Source: Bernardetia sp963719525 (GTDB lineage Bacteria; Bacteroidota; Bacteroidia; Cytophagales; Bernardetiaceae). From it: DNA of 64,000 nucleotides. Location of the stretch: positions 3,732,524-3,796,523 of the forward strand of contig CAVRCG010000004.1 of NCBI GenBank assembly GCA_963719525.1. The letters are read 5' to 3'. Positions 1 to 7,819 of this stretch are shown here, one piece after another. Positions within the stretch are counted from its first letter, which is position 1; each line of letters opens with the position of its first letter. Under the pieces are notes generated by a model. It was not told the DNA's origin. It saw only the letters and a list, made by a program, of their open reading frames with translations, and did no database searches. Made by a program: the position numbers and the translations under genes.

Positions 1-39
1 AGTAGCTGATAGCTTCCAAGCTGTCGTGAAAATATATTT

Positions 40-80
40 AAAGCAACATTTTTAGTCTAACTGGAAATGTTGCTTTTTTT
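40..80 (+). terminator. Rho-independent terminator of an upstream gene outside the window
   Basis: A 12-bp perfect stem (AAAGCAACATTT at 40-51 pairing with AAATGTTGCTTT at 65-76) runs into a T tract. It lies at the window edge, so the gene it ends is not visible. An ATG inside the right arm (67) should not be taken as a gene start. Confidence 0.85.
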
Positions 81-150
81 ATTTGAATCCAATTTTATAA
101 ACTTTGAGAGTCCTTTCAGAAGGCTGTCAATAGTTCTTTTTACAAATTTT

Positions 151-190
151 TATATTTTCCTTATCTTTATAAAAGAAAATACAAAAATTA
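151..190 (+). repeat. Direct repeat copy 1 upstream of a small gene
   Basis: An AT-rich block (TATATTTTCCTTATCTTTAT, then AAAGAAAATACAAAAATTA) recurs almost unchanged at 634-674, in front of the next small gene. The placement suggests a duplicated leader or promoter, but no TAnnTTTG box is evident inside it. Confidence 0.6.
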
Positions 191-204
191 ATAATCTAAA
201 AAAA

Positions 205-630
205 ATGAAAATAGACAAGGTACATGTTTGTATTATCCTCTTTGCATTGTTTATAATTGGAGCTACTTATCATTTTGAGAGAGATAATTATAATGTACGA
301 AACAGTCCTCAAATGTATTGTTATAGTCATATTAGAGGAACATTAAATCCAGCTTTTCTAGTAAAAAGTGAAAGTCAGATAGATAAATTACTTCTGTTCT
401 ATAAAGAAGTAGAAGACACAACTGTTAAAGCCTATTTATCATCTGATGCAGTAATATTACCTCAATTTGATCCTGTCTATGTTTTGAGATATTTAAGAGA
501 TTCTACTATTGCAGAAGTTTATAGTTATTACAAATATGGAAAAATATATAATGGAAATACAAGAGGTTTTGTAACTGTAAAAACTCTACATGCAGCTCCT
601 CCTTCTGCTCCTATTAATATTGAAGAATAA
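205..630 (+). CDS. Small membrane-anchored protein of unknown function
   Basis: This encodes 141 aa. I start at the ATG at 205 because the upstream in-frame ATG (67) lies inside the terminator stem. Residues about 5-22 form one hydrophobic segment (VCIILFALFIIGATY), preceded by Lys residues, so the protein is probably an N-terminally anchored membrane or exported protein. The rest is hydrophilic and ends Pro/Ala-rich (AAPPSAP). I recognise no family. The next gene follows after a near-copy of this gene's leader sequence. Confidence 0.6.
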   Translation: MKIDKVHVCIILFALFIIGATYHFERDNYNVRNSPQMYCYSHIRGTLNPAFLVKSESQIDKLLLFYKEVEDTTVKAYLSSDAVILPQFDPVYVLRYLRDSTIAEVYSYYKYGKIYNGNTRGFVTVKTLHAAPPSAPINIEE

Positions 631-633
631 AAA

Positions 634-674
634 TATATTTTCCTTATCTTTATTCAAAGAAAATACAAAAATTA
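634..674 (+). repeat. Direct repeat copy 2 upstream of a 42-aa gene
   Basis: Second copy of the AT-rich block seen at 151-190, with a small indel in the middle (TTATTCAAAG instead of TTATAAAAG). It lies between the stop of the 205-630 gene and the ATG at 700. Confidence 0.6.
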
Positions 675-699
675 ATCAGCCGATTAAAAATAGAGGAAA

Positions 700-828
700 A
701 TGAATAATTATCAAATTGAATTGACAGAGGAACAAGAAAAAATATTACTTCCTTTATTGGAAACTTTAAATATAAAGTTTAGAAAAATAGAAGACGATGA
801 AGACAAAGCAAATAAGAAAAAAATGTAA
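700..828 (+). CDS. Very small acidic protein (42 aa)
   Basis: ATG at 700, TAA at 826-828. The protein starts MNNYQIELTEEQEKILLPLL and ends in a Lys-rich tail, with an acidic EDDEDK stretch before it. It has no membrane segment or signal peptide. The preceding leader (634-674) resembles that of the upstream gene, which supports real expression. The ELTEEQ start resembles small antitoxin-like or regulatory proteins, but no toxin partner is adjacent, so the function is unknown. It is too short for most gene callers. Confidence 0.45.
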   Translation: MNNYQIELTEEQEKILLPLLETLNIKFRKIEDDEDKANKKKM

Positions 829-852
829 TTTTTAAGGCGACAGGTGAATAAT

Positions 853-1710
853 ATGAAAATAGAAAATTTACATTTCCAATACGGAAAAACATCAATTCTA
901 AAAAATATAAATCTTTCTTTCGAAGAGGGAAAAATATATGGATTAATTGGAGCAAATGGAGCGGGAAAAACGACACTTCTTTCTATTCTTTCAGGAATAT
1001 TCAAAAAATACAGAGGAGAAATTACAGGAATTGAAAAAACGGGATTACTTATTCAAGGAACAAACCTGTACGAAGAAGCAACAGGCATTGAAAATCTAAA
1101 ACTCTTTTGTAAAGAACGAAAGATAGAATTTAGTCAGATTGATTATGTTTTGGGTTTGGTAGGAATTGATGAAGAAAACCGAAATAAAAAGGTAAAAAAC
1201 TGTTCGCAAGGTTTCAAACAAAGGTTATCCATTGCTAGAAGTTTCCTAACAGATTCAAATTTAGTTATTTTAGATGAGCCATTTACTGCCGTAGATTTGC
1301 CTACCATTCAGATTTTGAAAAAGGCAATAAAGGAATATGTAAGCCAAAACAATAAAACAATTATTATTTCTTCTCATCAACTTCGTGAAATTGAAGAACT
1401 GATAAATATTGGGATAATTATAGATAATGGTGAGATAAAAAATATTTTTGATTTTGATGAGAGAAAAGCAAACACAACTAATTCCACTCTTTTTATTACG
1501 ACTTTAGAAACTGAAAAATGGATTTCTATTTTTGAAAATACAGAGCTACAATTAGAAAGTTTTTCGGAAGGATTGAAAATTAATTTTACAGAAAATTATC
1601 CTAGTTGGAAGATTATACAAATAGCCTCTCAAAATAATCTAAATTGGATTAGAATAGAAACTCGTGAACCTTTAGAAAATATTTTTCATAATCAATTATT
1701 AAATCTGTAA
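853..1710 (+). CDS. ABC transporter ATP-binding protein
   Basis: Cytoplasmic ATPase of an ABC exporter (285 aa). Visible motifs: Walker A GANGAGKTT (residues about 33-41), signature CSQGFKQR (about 116), Walker B LVILDEP (about 136) and the H-loop ISSHQ (about 173). The signature reads SQG rather than SGG, as is common in this subfamily. I prefer ATG 853 to GTG 844 because AGGTG at 842-846 is well placed as a ribosome binding site. The C-terminal ~90 residues are a family-specific extension. The permease gene follows 2 bp after the stop, so the two form an operon. The substrate cannot be read from sequence. Confidence 0.9.
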   Translation: MKIENLHFQYGKTSILKNINLSFEEGKIYGLIGANGAGKTTLLSILSGIFKKYRGEITGIEKTGLLIQGTNLYEEATGIENLKLFCKERKIEFSQIDYVLGLVGIDEENRNKKVKNCSQGFKQRLSIARSFLTDSNLVILDEPFTAVDLPTIQILKKAIKEYVSQNNKTIIISSHQLREIEELINIGIIIDNGEIKNIFDFDERKANTTNSTLFITTLETEKWISIFENTELQLESFSEGLKINFTENYPSWKIIQIASQNNLNWIRIETREPLENIFHNQLLNL

Positions 1711-1712
1711 AA

Positions 1713-2432
1713 GTGAAAAATAATATCTTATTAGAACTCAAAAAATACGACTTAAAAAGTCTTTACAAAATAACATTCGGATTCGCTTTTATTCCTTTTT
1801 CCTTTACTTGTATTTTCATTTTTACTAAAATGGAAAGACTGGTAATAGACGGAATAACGTTAGACTATTTTTCTCAAAATAATACTGGAGCTTGGGCAGC
1901 TTTACTGTACCCTTTTTTTGCTATTATATTTATTCAATTACTCATTGAAGTAGAAAAAAAGACTAATTCACTACTCTATTATAAAGCCTACAAAAAGAAC
2001 TGGATTAGTTTTATAAATAAGAAAGTAGCTATTGCTTTTGTGTTTTTGCTTATTCTGACTCTGCTAAATATAATTACGAATACTATAATTTTGTATTTCG
2101 CTGATTATTATATTCAAGACAAAGAATTTGAAGCCGTTTTATTAGATGCAATAAAAACATTTTGTCTTGCTCCTCTTTCTCTTATTCCTGTTCTCTATTT
2201 TCACTCTTTATTAGTCTATTTTTTTAGTAATAGTTATATCAGTTTTGCACTGGGTTTGATTTTTATTATTGTAGGAATTCCACTCGTAAATGTTGGTGAT
2301 TTTTATTATGATGTGTATGTCAATGGAATAGCTATTTCAAGAGAATCTTCACCAACCTTTTTTCTGGTCGCTTGGGGAATAGTTGTGATTATAGTTTCTA
2401 CTTTAGGCTCTAATCTAGTTTTGAAAAGATAA
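1713..2432 (+). CDS. ABC-2-type transporter permease
   Basis: Integral membrane partner of the preceding ATPase (239 aa, GTG start 2 bp after the upstream stop). About six hydrophobic segments are visible, for example FAFIPFSFTCIFIF near residue 25, IAFVFLLILTLLNI near 110, FALGLIFIIVGIPL near 180 and a last one near 225. Lys and Arg between the segments fit cytoplasmic loops. This layout is that of ABC-2/MutG-type permeases of half-size exporters (peptide, bacteriocin immunity or drug). A strong terminator follows. Substrate unknown. Confidence 0.8.
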   Translation: MKNNILLELKKYDLKSLYKITFGFAFIPFSFTCIFIFTKMERLVIDGITLDYFSQNNTGAWAALLYPFFAIIFIQLLIEVEKKTNSLLYYKAYKKNWISFINKKVAIAFVFLLILTLLNIITNTIILYFADYYIQDKEFEAVLLDAIKTFCLAPLSLIPVLYFHSLLVYFFSNSYISFALGLIFIIVGIPLVNVGDFYYDVYVNGIAISRESSPTFFLVAWGIVVIIVSTLGSNLVLKR

Positions 2433-2466
2433 TTCCAATTAAAATACAAAAACAATAAAATACAAG

Positions 2467-2508
2467 CACAAAAAAAGCAACTCTTTTTCAAAAGTTGCTT
2501 TTTTTGTG
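2467..2508. terminator. Strong bidirectional rho-independent terminator
   Basis: A 16-bp perfect stem (2467-2482 with 2493-2508) around the core AAGCAACT/AGTTGCTT has A and T runs on both flanks. It ends the ABC operon from the left and could also serve the RNA-binding protein gene transcribed from the right. Confidence 0.9.
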
Positions 2509-2610
2509 TTGTCAATGTAGAGTTTACATTGTGCTAAACATATATTGATTCGATTAAGAACAGGGTTAGTACGAAACCAAAACTATTGATAACTAATCAA
2601 TCTGTTTTGT

Positions 2611-2907
2611 TTAGTAGTCACGACGACCACCGCCGCCACCGCCGAAGTTTCCACCACCTCTGTCTTCTCTAGGAATGGCTTTCTTAACTTGGATCTCACG
2701 ATCTTTAAGTTCGATACCGTTCAATTCTTCGATAGCTGCTTCGCCATCTTCGTCTGATTCCATTTCAACGAAACCAAAACCTCTTGAACGACGTGTTTCA
2801 CGGTCTGTGATAATTTTAGTAGATGTAACAACACCTAATTCTGAAAATACAGCCTCTAATTCTTCTTCTGTGATAGAATAAGGCAAGTTTGATACGTAAA
2901 GATTCAT
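2611..2907 (-). CDS. RRM-domain RNA-binding protein (cold-inducible Rbp type)
   Basis: A single RNA recognition motif of 98 aa. RNP2 is LYVSNL (residues 3-8) and RNP1 is RGFGFVEM (about 42-49), followed by a short Gly-rich tail ending GGGGGGRRDY. This is the usual architecture of bacterial single-RRM proteins, which bind single-stranded RNA and are often cold-induced. The gene stands alone, with a TAnnTTTG box at 2968-2975 and a hairpin-bearing leader of about 50 nt. Confidence 0.95.
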   Translation of the reverse strand: MNLYVSNLPYSITEEELEAVFSELGVVTSTKIITDRETRRSRGFGFVEMESDEDGEAAIEELNGIELKDREIQVKKAIPREDRGGGNFGGGGGGRRDY

Positions 2908-2967
2908 AAAACTAATTAACTGAGATAAAAACTAATAAAATGAAGGACATAAGTTGTTCCTTCAATA

Positions 2968-2975
2968 CAAAGATA
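2968..2975 (-). promoter_or_regulatory. Predicted -7 box (TATCTTTG) of the RRM gene
   Basis: On the minus strand TATCTTTG matches the Bacteroidota TAnnTTTG consensus exactly. It lies about 60 bp upstream of the ATG at 2907. The leader contains the inverted repeat TGAAGGA/TCCTTCA (2941-2964). No clear -33 TTG was found. Confidence 0.5.
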
Positions 2976-3032
2976 AGAACTAATTATTAGAAAACTACTA
3001 TTTCTATTAAAAATAAATTATTTATTTTCTCA

Positions 3033-6000
3033 TTACTCCAACAAAGACAAATACGCTTTATTTTTATCATTCAGAATCTTAAAATAGGCTAGAGAAGTCA
3101 AATGCTGGATTTGTTCTTTTGTTAGTCCATATAATTCTGCTATAAGTAAATCATTTTCGGCTTGTAGCTTGTCTTTTTGTTTTTGATTGGTCGGAATGTC
3201 TGACTTTTGAACCTTGAAGTTTACTTTTTCCTTCAATTCTTCCAAATTTGTGTTATTAGCAAGATTAAGCAAAAGTGAATTTTTGATAAGCTGCTGATAA
3301 ATCTTATTTTCTGAAAGTTTTTTGTCAGTTGGTTGTGGAATCGGAAGACGCATCAAAATTGATTTTACTACGTTAATATCAACCATAAAACGAATTATAA
3401 AATCAACAACCATACTATTAAAGATAGCTTGAACAAACAAAACTCGCTCTGAAGGGATTTCATCGATTACTACTTTTCCATTTTCAAACGCATATTTTTT
3501 GGCAATATGTCCAAACATTGAATGTCCGAAGGTATGATTTGAAGGAATAATTCCAGTAATTAATGTTCTTGAATCTGTATTTCTTGCTATTCCTCTATAC
3601 ATTAATCTAGGAAAGGATTTATCAAAAACTACAAACTGTTCTAGCTCTTTTTCTTCATTCAATCCTAAAAAACTAATTACGCTTTTCTTCTTTGTAGAAA
3701 GTATTTTTTCTAATGGAATATATTCATAAATATCGCTTACTAATCTACTCGTTTCTGTTTTGATAAGTTTTGCTTCAAATTCCTCTTTTTTTATCCAATA
3801 ATTAGGCTGCGCTAAGTTATTTCTGTATTGATGAATCATTTTTCCCTCATACAAAATCATTTCGTCTTTCTGTTCTTGAAACAAATCCCTATCACTTGTC
3901 ATATTTAGTTCATTTCTAAAATCAATATAATCTGGATTAATTACATCAAAACGCTGATAAGCATTCCTAATTATATCCAAATCTTTCTGGTCTTTGATTT
4001 CGAAAAGTGCATGATGAAATGGCGAAAGTGCATAAATATCTTCATACGGATATTGCAAAATTCCTTTTTTACCATCGTAGGTTTCTGTTTTGTAAAGAAT
4101 TTCTGTGTCAGTTTGCATAAAACGAACGGGCAGCGTTTTACGTCTTTGCGATTCAATATTGATGCTTCTGTCAAATTGAGTAATTTGAAAAATGGCAAAT
4201 TTATAGCTTCTATGAACATCGGGAAAAATCTCTTTTCTATTTTCAAATTGATAGAAAAACTCTAATTGATAATTCTCAAAAATATGTTTCCGTAGGTTTG
4301 TCGATGAATCTTCATAAATCCAAGTCGACGGAGTAATGTAAGTAAGCGTTCCGTTTTTGGTTAGCAAATCCAAATTTTGTTCGATAAAGAAACGAAATAA
4401 ATTACCTTTTCCACCTGCATTATAAGGATAATAATTTTTGCAATATTCATTTCCACTAATTCTGAATGACTTTTTTGTATCATATTCATTCTGAATACCT
4501 TTATAATCTAAAACAGTCTGTCGAACTTCCTTTTTTTCTTGACTTTTCATTGTACGATACGAACTTCTCCACATAGAGAAAAAATCAGAATCACTAAATT
4601 CCATTACGTCCCAAGGTGGATTTCCGATAATTAAATCAAAACCTCTGTGTCCATTTTGAAATACTTCGGCAAAACTAATTTCATAATTAAAGAAACTAAA
4701 CTTTTCGGCTGTTTTCTCAATTCGTTCTACCAAAGGAACGTCTTTTCTATTATATATTTTTTCTTCAAAATCAATTAAAGTAGCATTAAGTAACTTTAAC
4801 TCTTTTTCTGCTTCCATTTTATCCTCAAAAATAAAAGGAACAAAACGCTTATAGGTATGAAAGTTCATAGCCAAATCAAGTTGATTCAATGAAGGTTCTA
4901 ATTTTTTGTAGATTTCTTTTGACTGTTTTACTTCTTCTGGTGTGGTGTCTTTTAGGTTAGAAAGCTCTGATAATTCTTCAATAATTTTGGCTACCTTACT
5001 CTTAAAAGTATCTGCAAACAAATTATTATCGGTCTGCAAACTTTTATATAACTCTTCTTTTCTTGCACCAATAAGTGCATTTCCTTGTTTGATATGATGT
5101 TCAATAAAACTAAGAGGCGTTCCGAAAATAAATGTATCTAACCAAAGAGAAAGACGAGTGAGTTCGATAGCAAATTCATTCAAATCTACTCCAAAAATAT
5201 TTTTTTTGAGAAGAATTCTTTTGAGTAGTGTCAGTTCGTCTATTTCATGTTTTTTATCTGGCAAAATTTCATATAGATTTTGCAAGATAATTTCCTTTTC
5301 AGTTTCTAAGCTTTGTTTTAGTTTCTTATCACTTTCGTTATCTATCCGTTTTAGAGCTTCACTCGTCAAAACATCTAATGTTGCAATCAAAAAATGACCA
5401 CTTCCACAAGCATTATCCATTAAACGCAAATCTAAAATACTACTACTATTTTTAATTTCTTTACCATTATTTTTAAGCAGTTTTTGAATAGATTCTTCTG
5501 CCATAAAATGCGTAATGTCTTGTGGTGTATAATAAGAAGCTGTTGTTTTTCGGTTTCCAGACTGATTAGAAAGATAAAGCTCGTCATTTTTATATAAGCG
5601 TTCTTCCAAGATTTTTATTTTTTTATCTTTCTTATAATTTTGATAATCATAACTATCAAAATAGCCTTCTTTTTCTGTTTTGCCGTCCAAAAAAGTCAGA
5701 TAATACGTTCCTTCAAAAGCCTGTCTAAATTCAGATTCTAAAAGTCCTTCATAAATATTTCCTAGATGAGTAACGGAAAGCGTTTTGTAATCTCTAAAAG
5801 GTTTAAACAAACCTTCATTTTTGTGATAGAGTACCAAACTCAAAATTTGCTCTAAATCTTGATTAGTTAAGACGAGAGAAAGTTTTAATAATGGAGCTTT
5901 ATTTTCTGCAAAAAGACCACCATTGAGAAGTGGCATTTCTAAGTCAATATTTCCATAATTGAGATAATCAAAAAGTAATTTTAAAGCATTCCAACCTTGA

Positions 6001-6977
6001 TGTTTTTTCTGTTTCTCTTTATATTCTTCACTTTCTAAAAGAAATAAAATAGAACGTAAAGAGTAATCTTTATAGTTATTAGTTGCTTCAAATAAAAGTG
6101 AACCAAATTTACTTTCAAAATAAGCTATAAAAAGCATTCGGAAACCAAAAACAAGCGAGTTGGCATAAATTTCTTTGATAGAATATTGGTCGCCATAACG
6201 AGCAAAAAGACGCTGTCCGATAGTTTCAATAATAGAATCTTTACCATAGATAAGCTCTTTAAGGTCTTTTTCTACTTCTAATATGTATTCTTGATTCAGC
6301 TCTGAAAAAGTTTTTTCTTTTATAGCAATTCCTCTCTGTTTGTTGTAGAGCTTGAGTATTTGTTCTTTGTGAAAATTATAATAAAAATACTGAAACGCTC
6401 TATAATCATCGTTTTGAATAATCCATTCAATATCAATTTCAAAATAAATTTTGTCTTGCTTTGGATTTGTAATATCATAAAAACGCCATTTTTTGCCATT
6501 GGTAAGAAAACCATAATTAATTCTCAAATCCGATTGATAACGTAAAAGCTGAAAATGTGGATTTTTAGTTGTGGTTTCTCTGTTGTCTAAACGAACTTTA
6601 TATGCCTTAGATTCACAAAGTGCTAAAATATTTTTTACACTAGATTTATCTTCCTTATAACTTTCATTTTTGGTGTCTTCATTTTCAAAAAGTGCAAAAT
6701 CAGGTATATGCGTTTTGCCAAAGACTTTTTTGGTAACTTGATAGGTAAATGTATAACCAATTTCTGCCAAAATAGGCTGCACAAATTCAACTTCTAATTG
6801 AGCTTCCGAAAGAATAGAAATATCTAATTTGTTGTAAAGAATTTTGATATTCTCAAATGCTTTTTGACAATCTTCTTTATGGTCTTTATCAAAAAAGTCT
6901 TGCATTTCATATTCTAAAAAATATGAATTGTAGTAAGTGTTATCTGTAAATTGTGCGAAATATTCTGTATTATTCAT
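3033..6977 (-). CDS. Single-chain type IIG restriction-modification enzyme (Eco57I-like)
   Basis: A fused nuclease and N6-adenine methyltransferase of about 1,314 aa. The N-terminal part carries a PD-(D/E)xK-like pattern: IPDFALF (about residue 88) and CESKAYK (about 117). The SAM-binding motif I is DNACGSGHFL (about 520) and the catalytic motif IV is NPPWD (about 783). The C-terminal ~400 residues should hold target recognition. I start at ATG 6977 rather than the TTG at 6995. No separate specificity or restriction subunit is adjacent, so the enzyme should be self-contained. The open reading frame is intact. Recognition sequence unknown. Confidence 0.88.
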   Translation of the reverse strand: MNNTEYFAQFTDNTYYNSYFLEYEMQDFFDKDHKEDCQKAFENIKILYNKLDISILSEAQLEVEFVQPILAEIGYTFTYQVTKKVFGKTHIPDFALFENEDTKNESYKEDKSSVKNILALCESKAYKVRLDNRETTTKNPHFQLLRYQSDLRINYGFLTNGKKWRFYDITNPKQDKIYFEIDIEWIIQNDDYRAFQYFYYNFHKEQILKLYNKQRGIAIKEKTFSELNQEYILEVEKDLKELIYGKDSIIETIGQRLFARYGDQYSIKEIYANSLVFGFRMLFIAYFESKFGSLLFEATNNYKDYSLRSILFLLESEEYKEKQKKHQGWNALKLLFDYLNYGNIDLEMPLLNGGLFAENKAPLLKLSLVLTNQDLEQILSLVLYHKNEGLFKPFRDYKTLSVTHLGNIYEGLLESEFRQAFEGTYYLTFLDGKTEKEGYFDSYDYQNYKKDKKIKILEERLYKNDELYLSNQSGNRKTTASYYTPQDITHFMAEESIQKLLKNNGKEIKNSSSILDLRLMDNACGSGHFLIATLDVLTSEALKRIDNESDKKLKQSLETEKEIILQNLYEILPDKKHEIDELTLLKRILLKKNIFGVDLNEFAIELTRLSLWLDTFIFGTPLSFIEHHIKQGNALIGARKEELYKSLQTDNNLFADTFKSKVAKIIEELSELSNLKDTTPEEVKQSKEIYKKLEPSLNQLDLAMNFHTYKRFVPFIFEDKMEAEKELKLLNATLIDFEEKIYNRKDVPLVERIEKTAEKFSFFNYEISFAEVFQNGHRGFDLIIGNPPWDVMEFSDSDFFSMWRSSYRTMKSQEKKEVRQTVLDYKGIQNEYDTKKSFRISGNEYCKNYYPYNAGGKGNLFRFFIEQNLDLLTKNGTLTYITPSTWIYEDSSTNLRKHIFENYQLEFFYQFENRKEIFPDVHRSYKFAIFQITQFDRSINIESQRRKTLPVRFMQTDTEILYKTETYDGKKGILQYPYEDIYALSPFHHALFEIKDQKDLDIIRNAYQRFDVINPDYIDFRNELNMTSDRDLFQEQKDEMILYEGKMIHQYRNNLAQPNYWIKKEEFEAKLIKTETSRLVSDIYEYIPLEKILSTKKKSVISFLGLNEEKELEQFVVFDKSFPRLMYRGIARNTDSRTLITGIIPSNHTFGHSMFGHIAKKYAFENGKVVIDEIPSERVLFVQAIFNSMVVDFIIRFMVDINVVKSILMRLPIPQPTDKKLSENKIYQQLIKNSLLLNLANNTNLEELKEKVNFKVQKSDIPTNQKQKDKLQAENDLLIAELYGLTKEQIQHLTSLAYFKILNDKNKAYLSLLE

Positions 6978-7329
6978 TTTATGTATATCAATCAAATCCT
7001 TTTTGTTAGAATAGATTCAAAGATAGTGATTTTTGAGGTTTTAATATGTTCAAACTTTGTAAGGAGTCTGCTAAAGCAAACTACTTACAAAGCTTTTTAT
7101 TTGAAGAAGAATAAGAAACATAAAATCAAACCGACAAATTGTCAGTAAAATGAAAACCCAAGTTACATAAAAAGACAAAATTTACACACAAGAATACGTT
7201 TTCGGCATTGGCATATTCTATGTAAAGACTACCACGAACGTATCGCAAAACTATTCTAAAGTTTAAGAGAATAAGTATAAGACGATACAAAACTTTACAA
7301 ATCATTCACTATTAAATAAAACGACAACT
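6978..7329. other. Divergent intergenic region between the type IIG gene and groES
   Basis: This 352-bp stretch has no gene. It holds a 9-bp perfect inverted repeat, CTTTGTAAG (7055-7063) and CTTACAAAG (7084-7092), followed by a T run. The promoters of both flanking genes should lie here. I looked for a CIRCE operator (TTAGCACTC-N9-GAGTGCTAA) in front of groES and did not find one. Confidence 0.5.
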
Positions 7330-7608
7330 ATGGCTGATGTAAATATTCGTCCTTTAGCAGACCGTGTATTAGTTGCACCAGATGCAGCAGAAGAAAAAAC
7401 AGCAAGTGGAATTATCATTCCTGATTCGGCAAAAGAAAAACCACAACGTGGAAAAGTAATTGCGATCGGAAATGGTAAAAAAGACGAACCAATTACTGTA
7501 AAAGTAGGTGATAACGTACTTTATGGCAAATATTCAGGTACAGAAATAAACGTAGAAGGAAATGATTACCTTATTATGCGTGAATCTGACATTTATGCAG
7601 TTGTTTAA
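7330..7608 (+). CDS. groS: Co-chaperonin GroES
   Basis: Cap of the GroEL folding chamber, cytoplasmic, 92 aa (usual length about 90-97). The start RPLADRVLV, the mobile loop region EEKTASGIIIPDSAKEKPQ and the GKKDE...GDNVLYGKY block are typical. It precedes groEL in the usual order, but with an unusually wide spacer of 211 bp containing AATTACG-type repeats. Regulation is probably by heat-shock sigma rather than HrcA/CIRCE, since no CIRCE is present. Confidence 0.98.
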   Translation: MADVNIRPLADRVLVAPDAAEEKTASGIIIPDSAKEKPQRGKVIAIGNGKKDEPITVKVGDNVLYGKYSGTEINVEGNDYLIMRESDIYAVV

Positions 7609-7612
7609 AAAC

Positions 7613-7640
7613 AATTACGAATTACGAATTAAAAATTACG
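7613..7640 (+). repeat. AATTACGAATT intergenic repeat, copy between groES and groEL
   Basis: Tandem AATTACG/AATT units follow the groES stop. The same 21-base string (7620-7640) recurs exactly at 41,821-41,841, upstream of the HD phosphohydrolase gene. These look like dispersed low-complexity intergenic repeats. Confidence 0.6.
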
Positions 7641-7819
7641 GTTATAAATTTCGTGCAAAGGAAAAACAGTGATTTAATTTTCGTTCTTCACTAAAAGTCA
7701 GATCTTTTTATGGATTTATTTTTAAAGTAGCAATTTGATTTATCAAATTTCATTTCCATAAAAAGCGTATTTCTGCAAAAATTTTTAATAGAACAAAAAA
7801 TATTCAAACTTAAAATAAT

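Noticed and set aside
67..204. Longer N-terminus (start at ATG 67) for the first gene
   Set aside because: This ATG lies inside a terminator stem and the extra residues are low-complexity AT-rich coding; ATG 205 gives a sensible anchored protein.
3033..6977. PglX/BREX or DISARM methylase
   Set aside because: No other BREX or DISARM gene lies nearby, and the N-terminal nuclease-like region fits a stand-alone type IIG enzyme.
7150..7329. CIRCE heat-shock operator before groES
   Set aside because: No TTAGCACTC-N9-GAGTGCTAA or near match was found.
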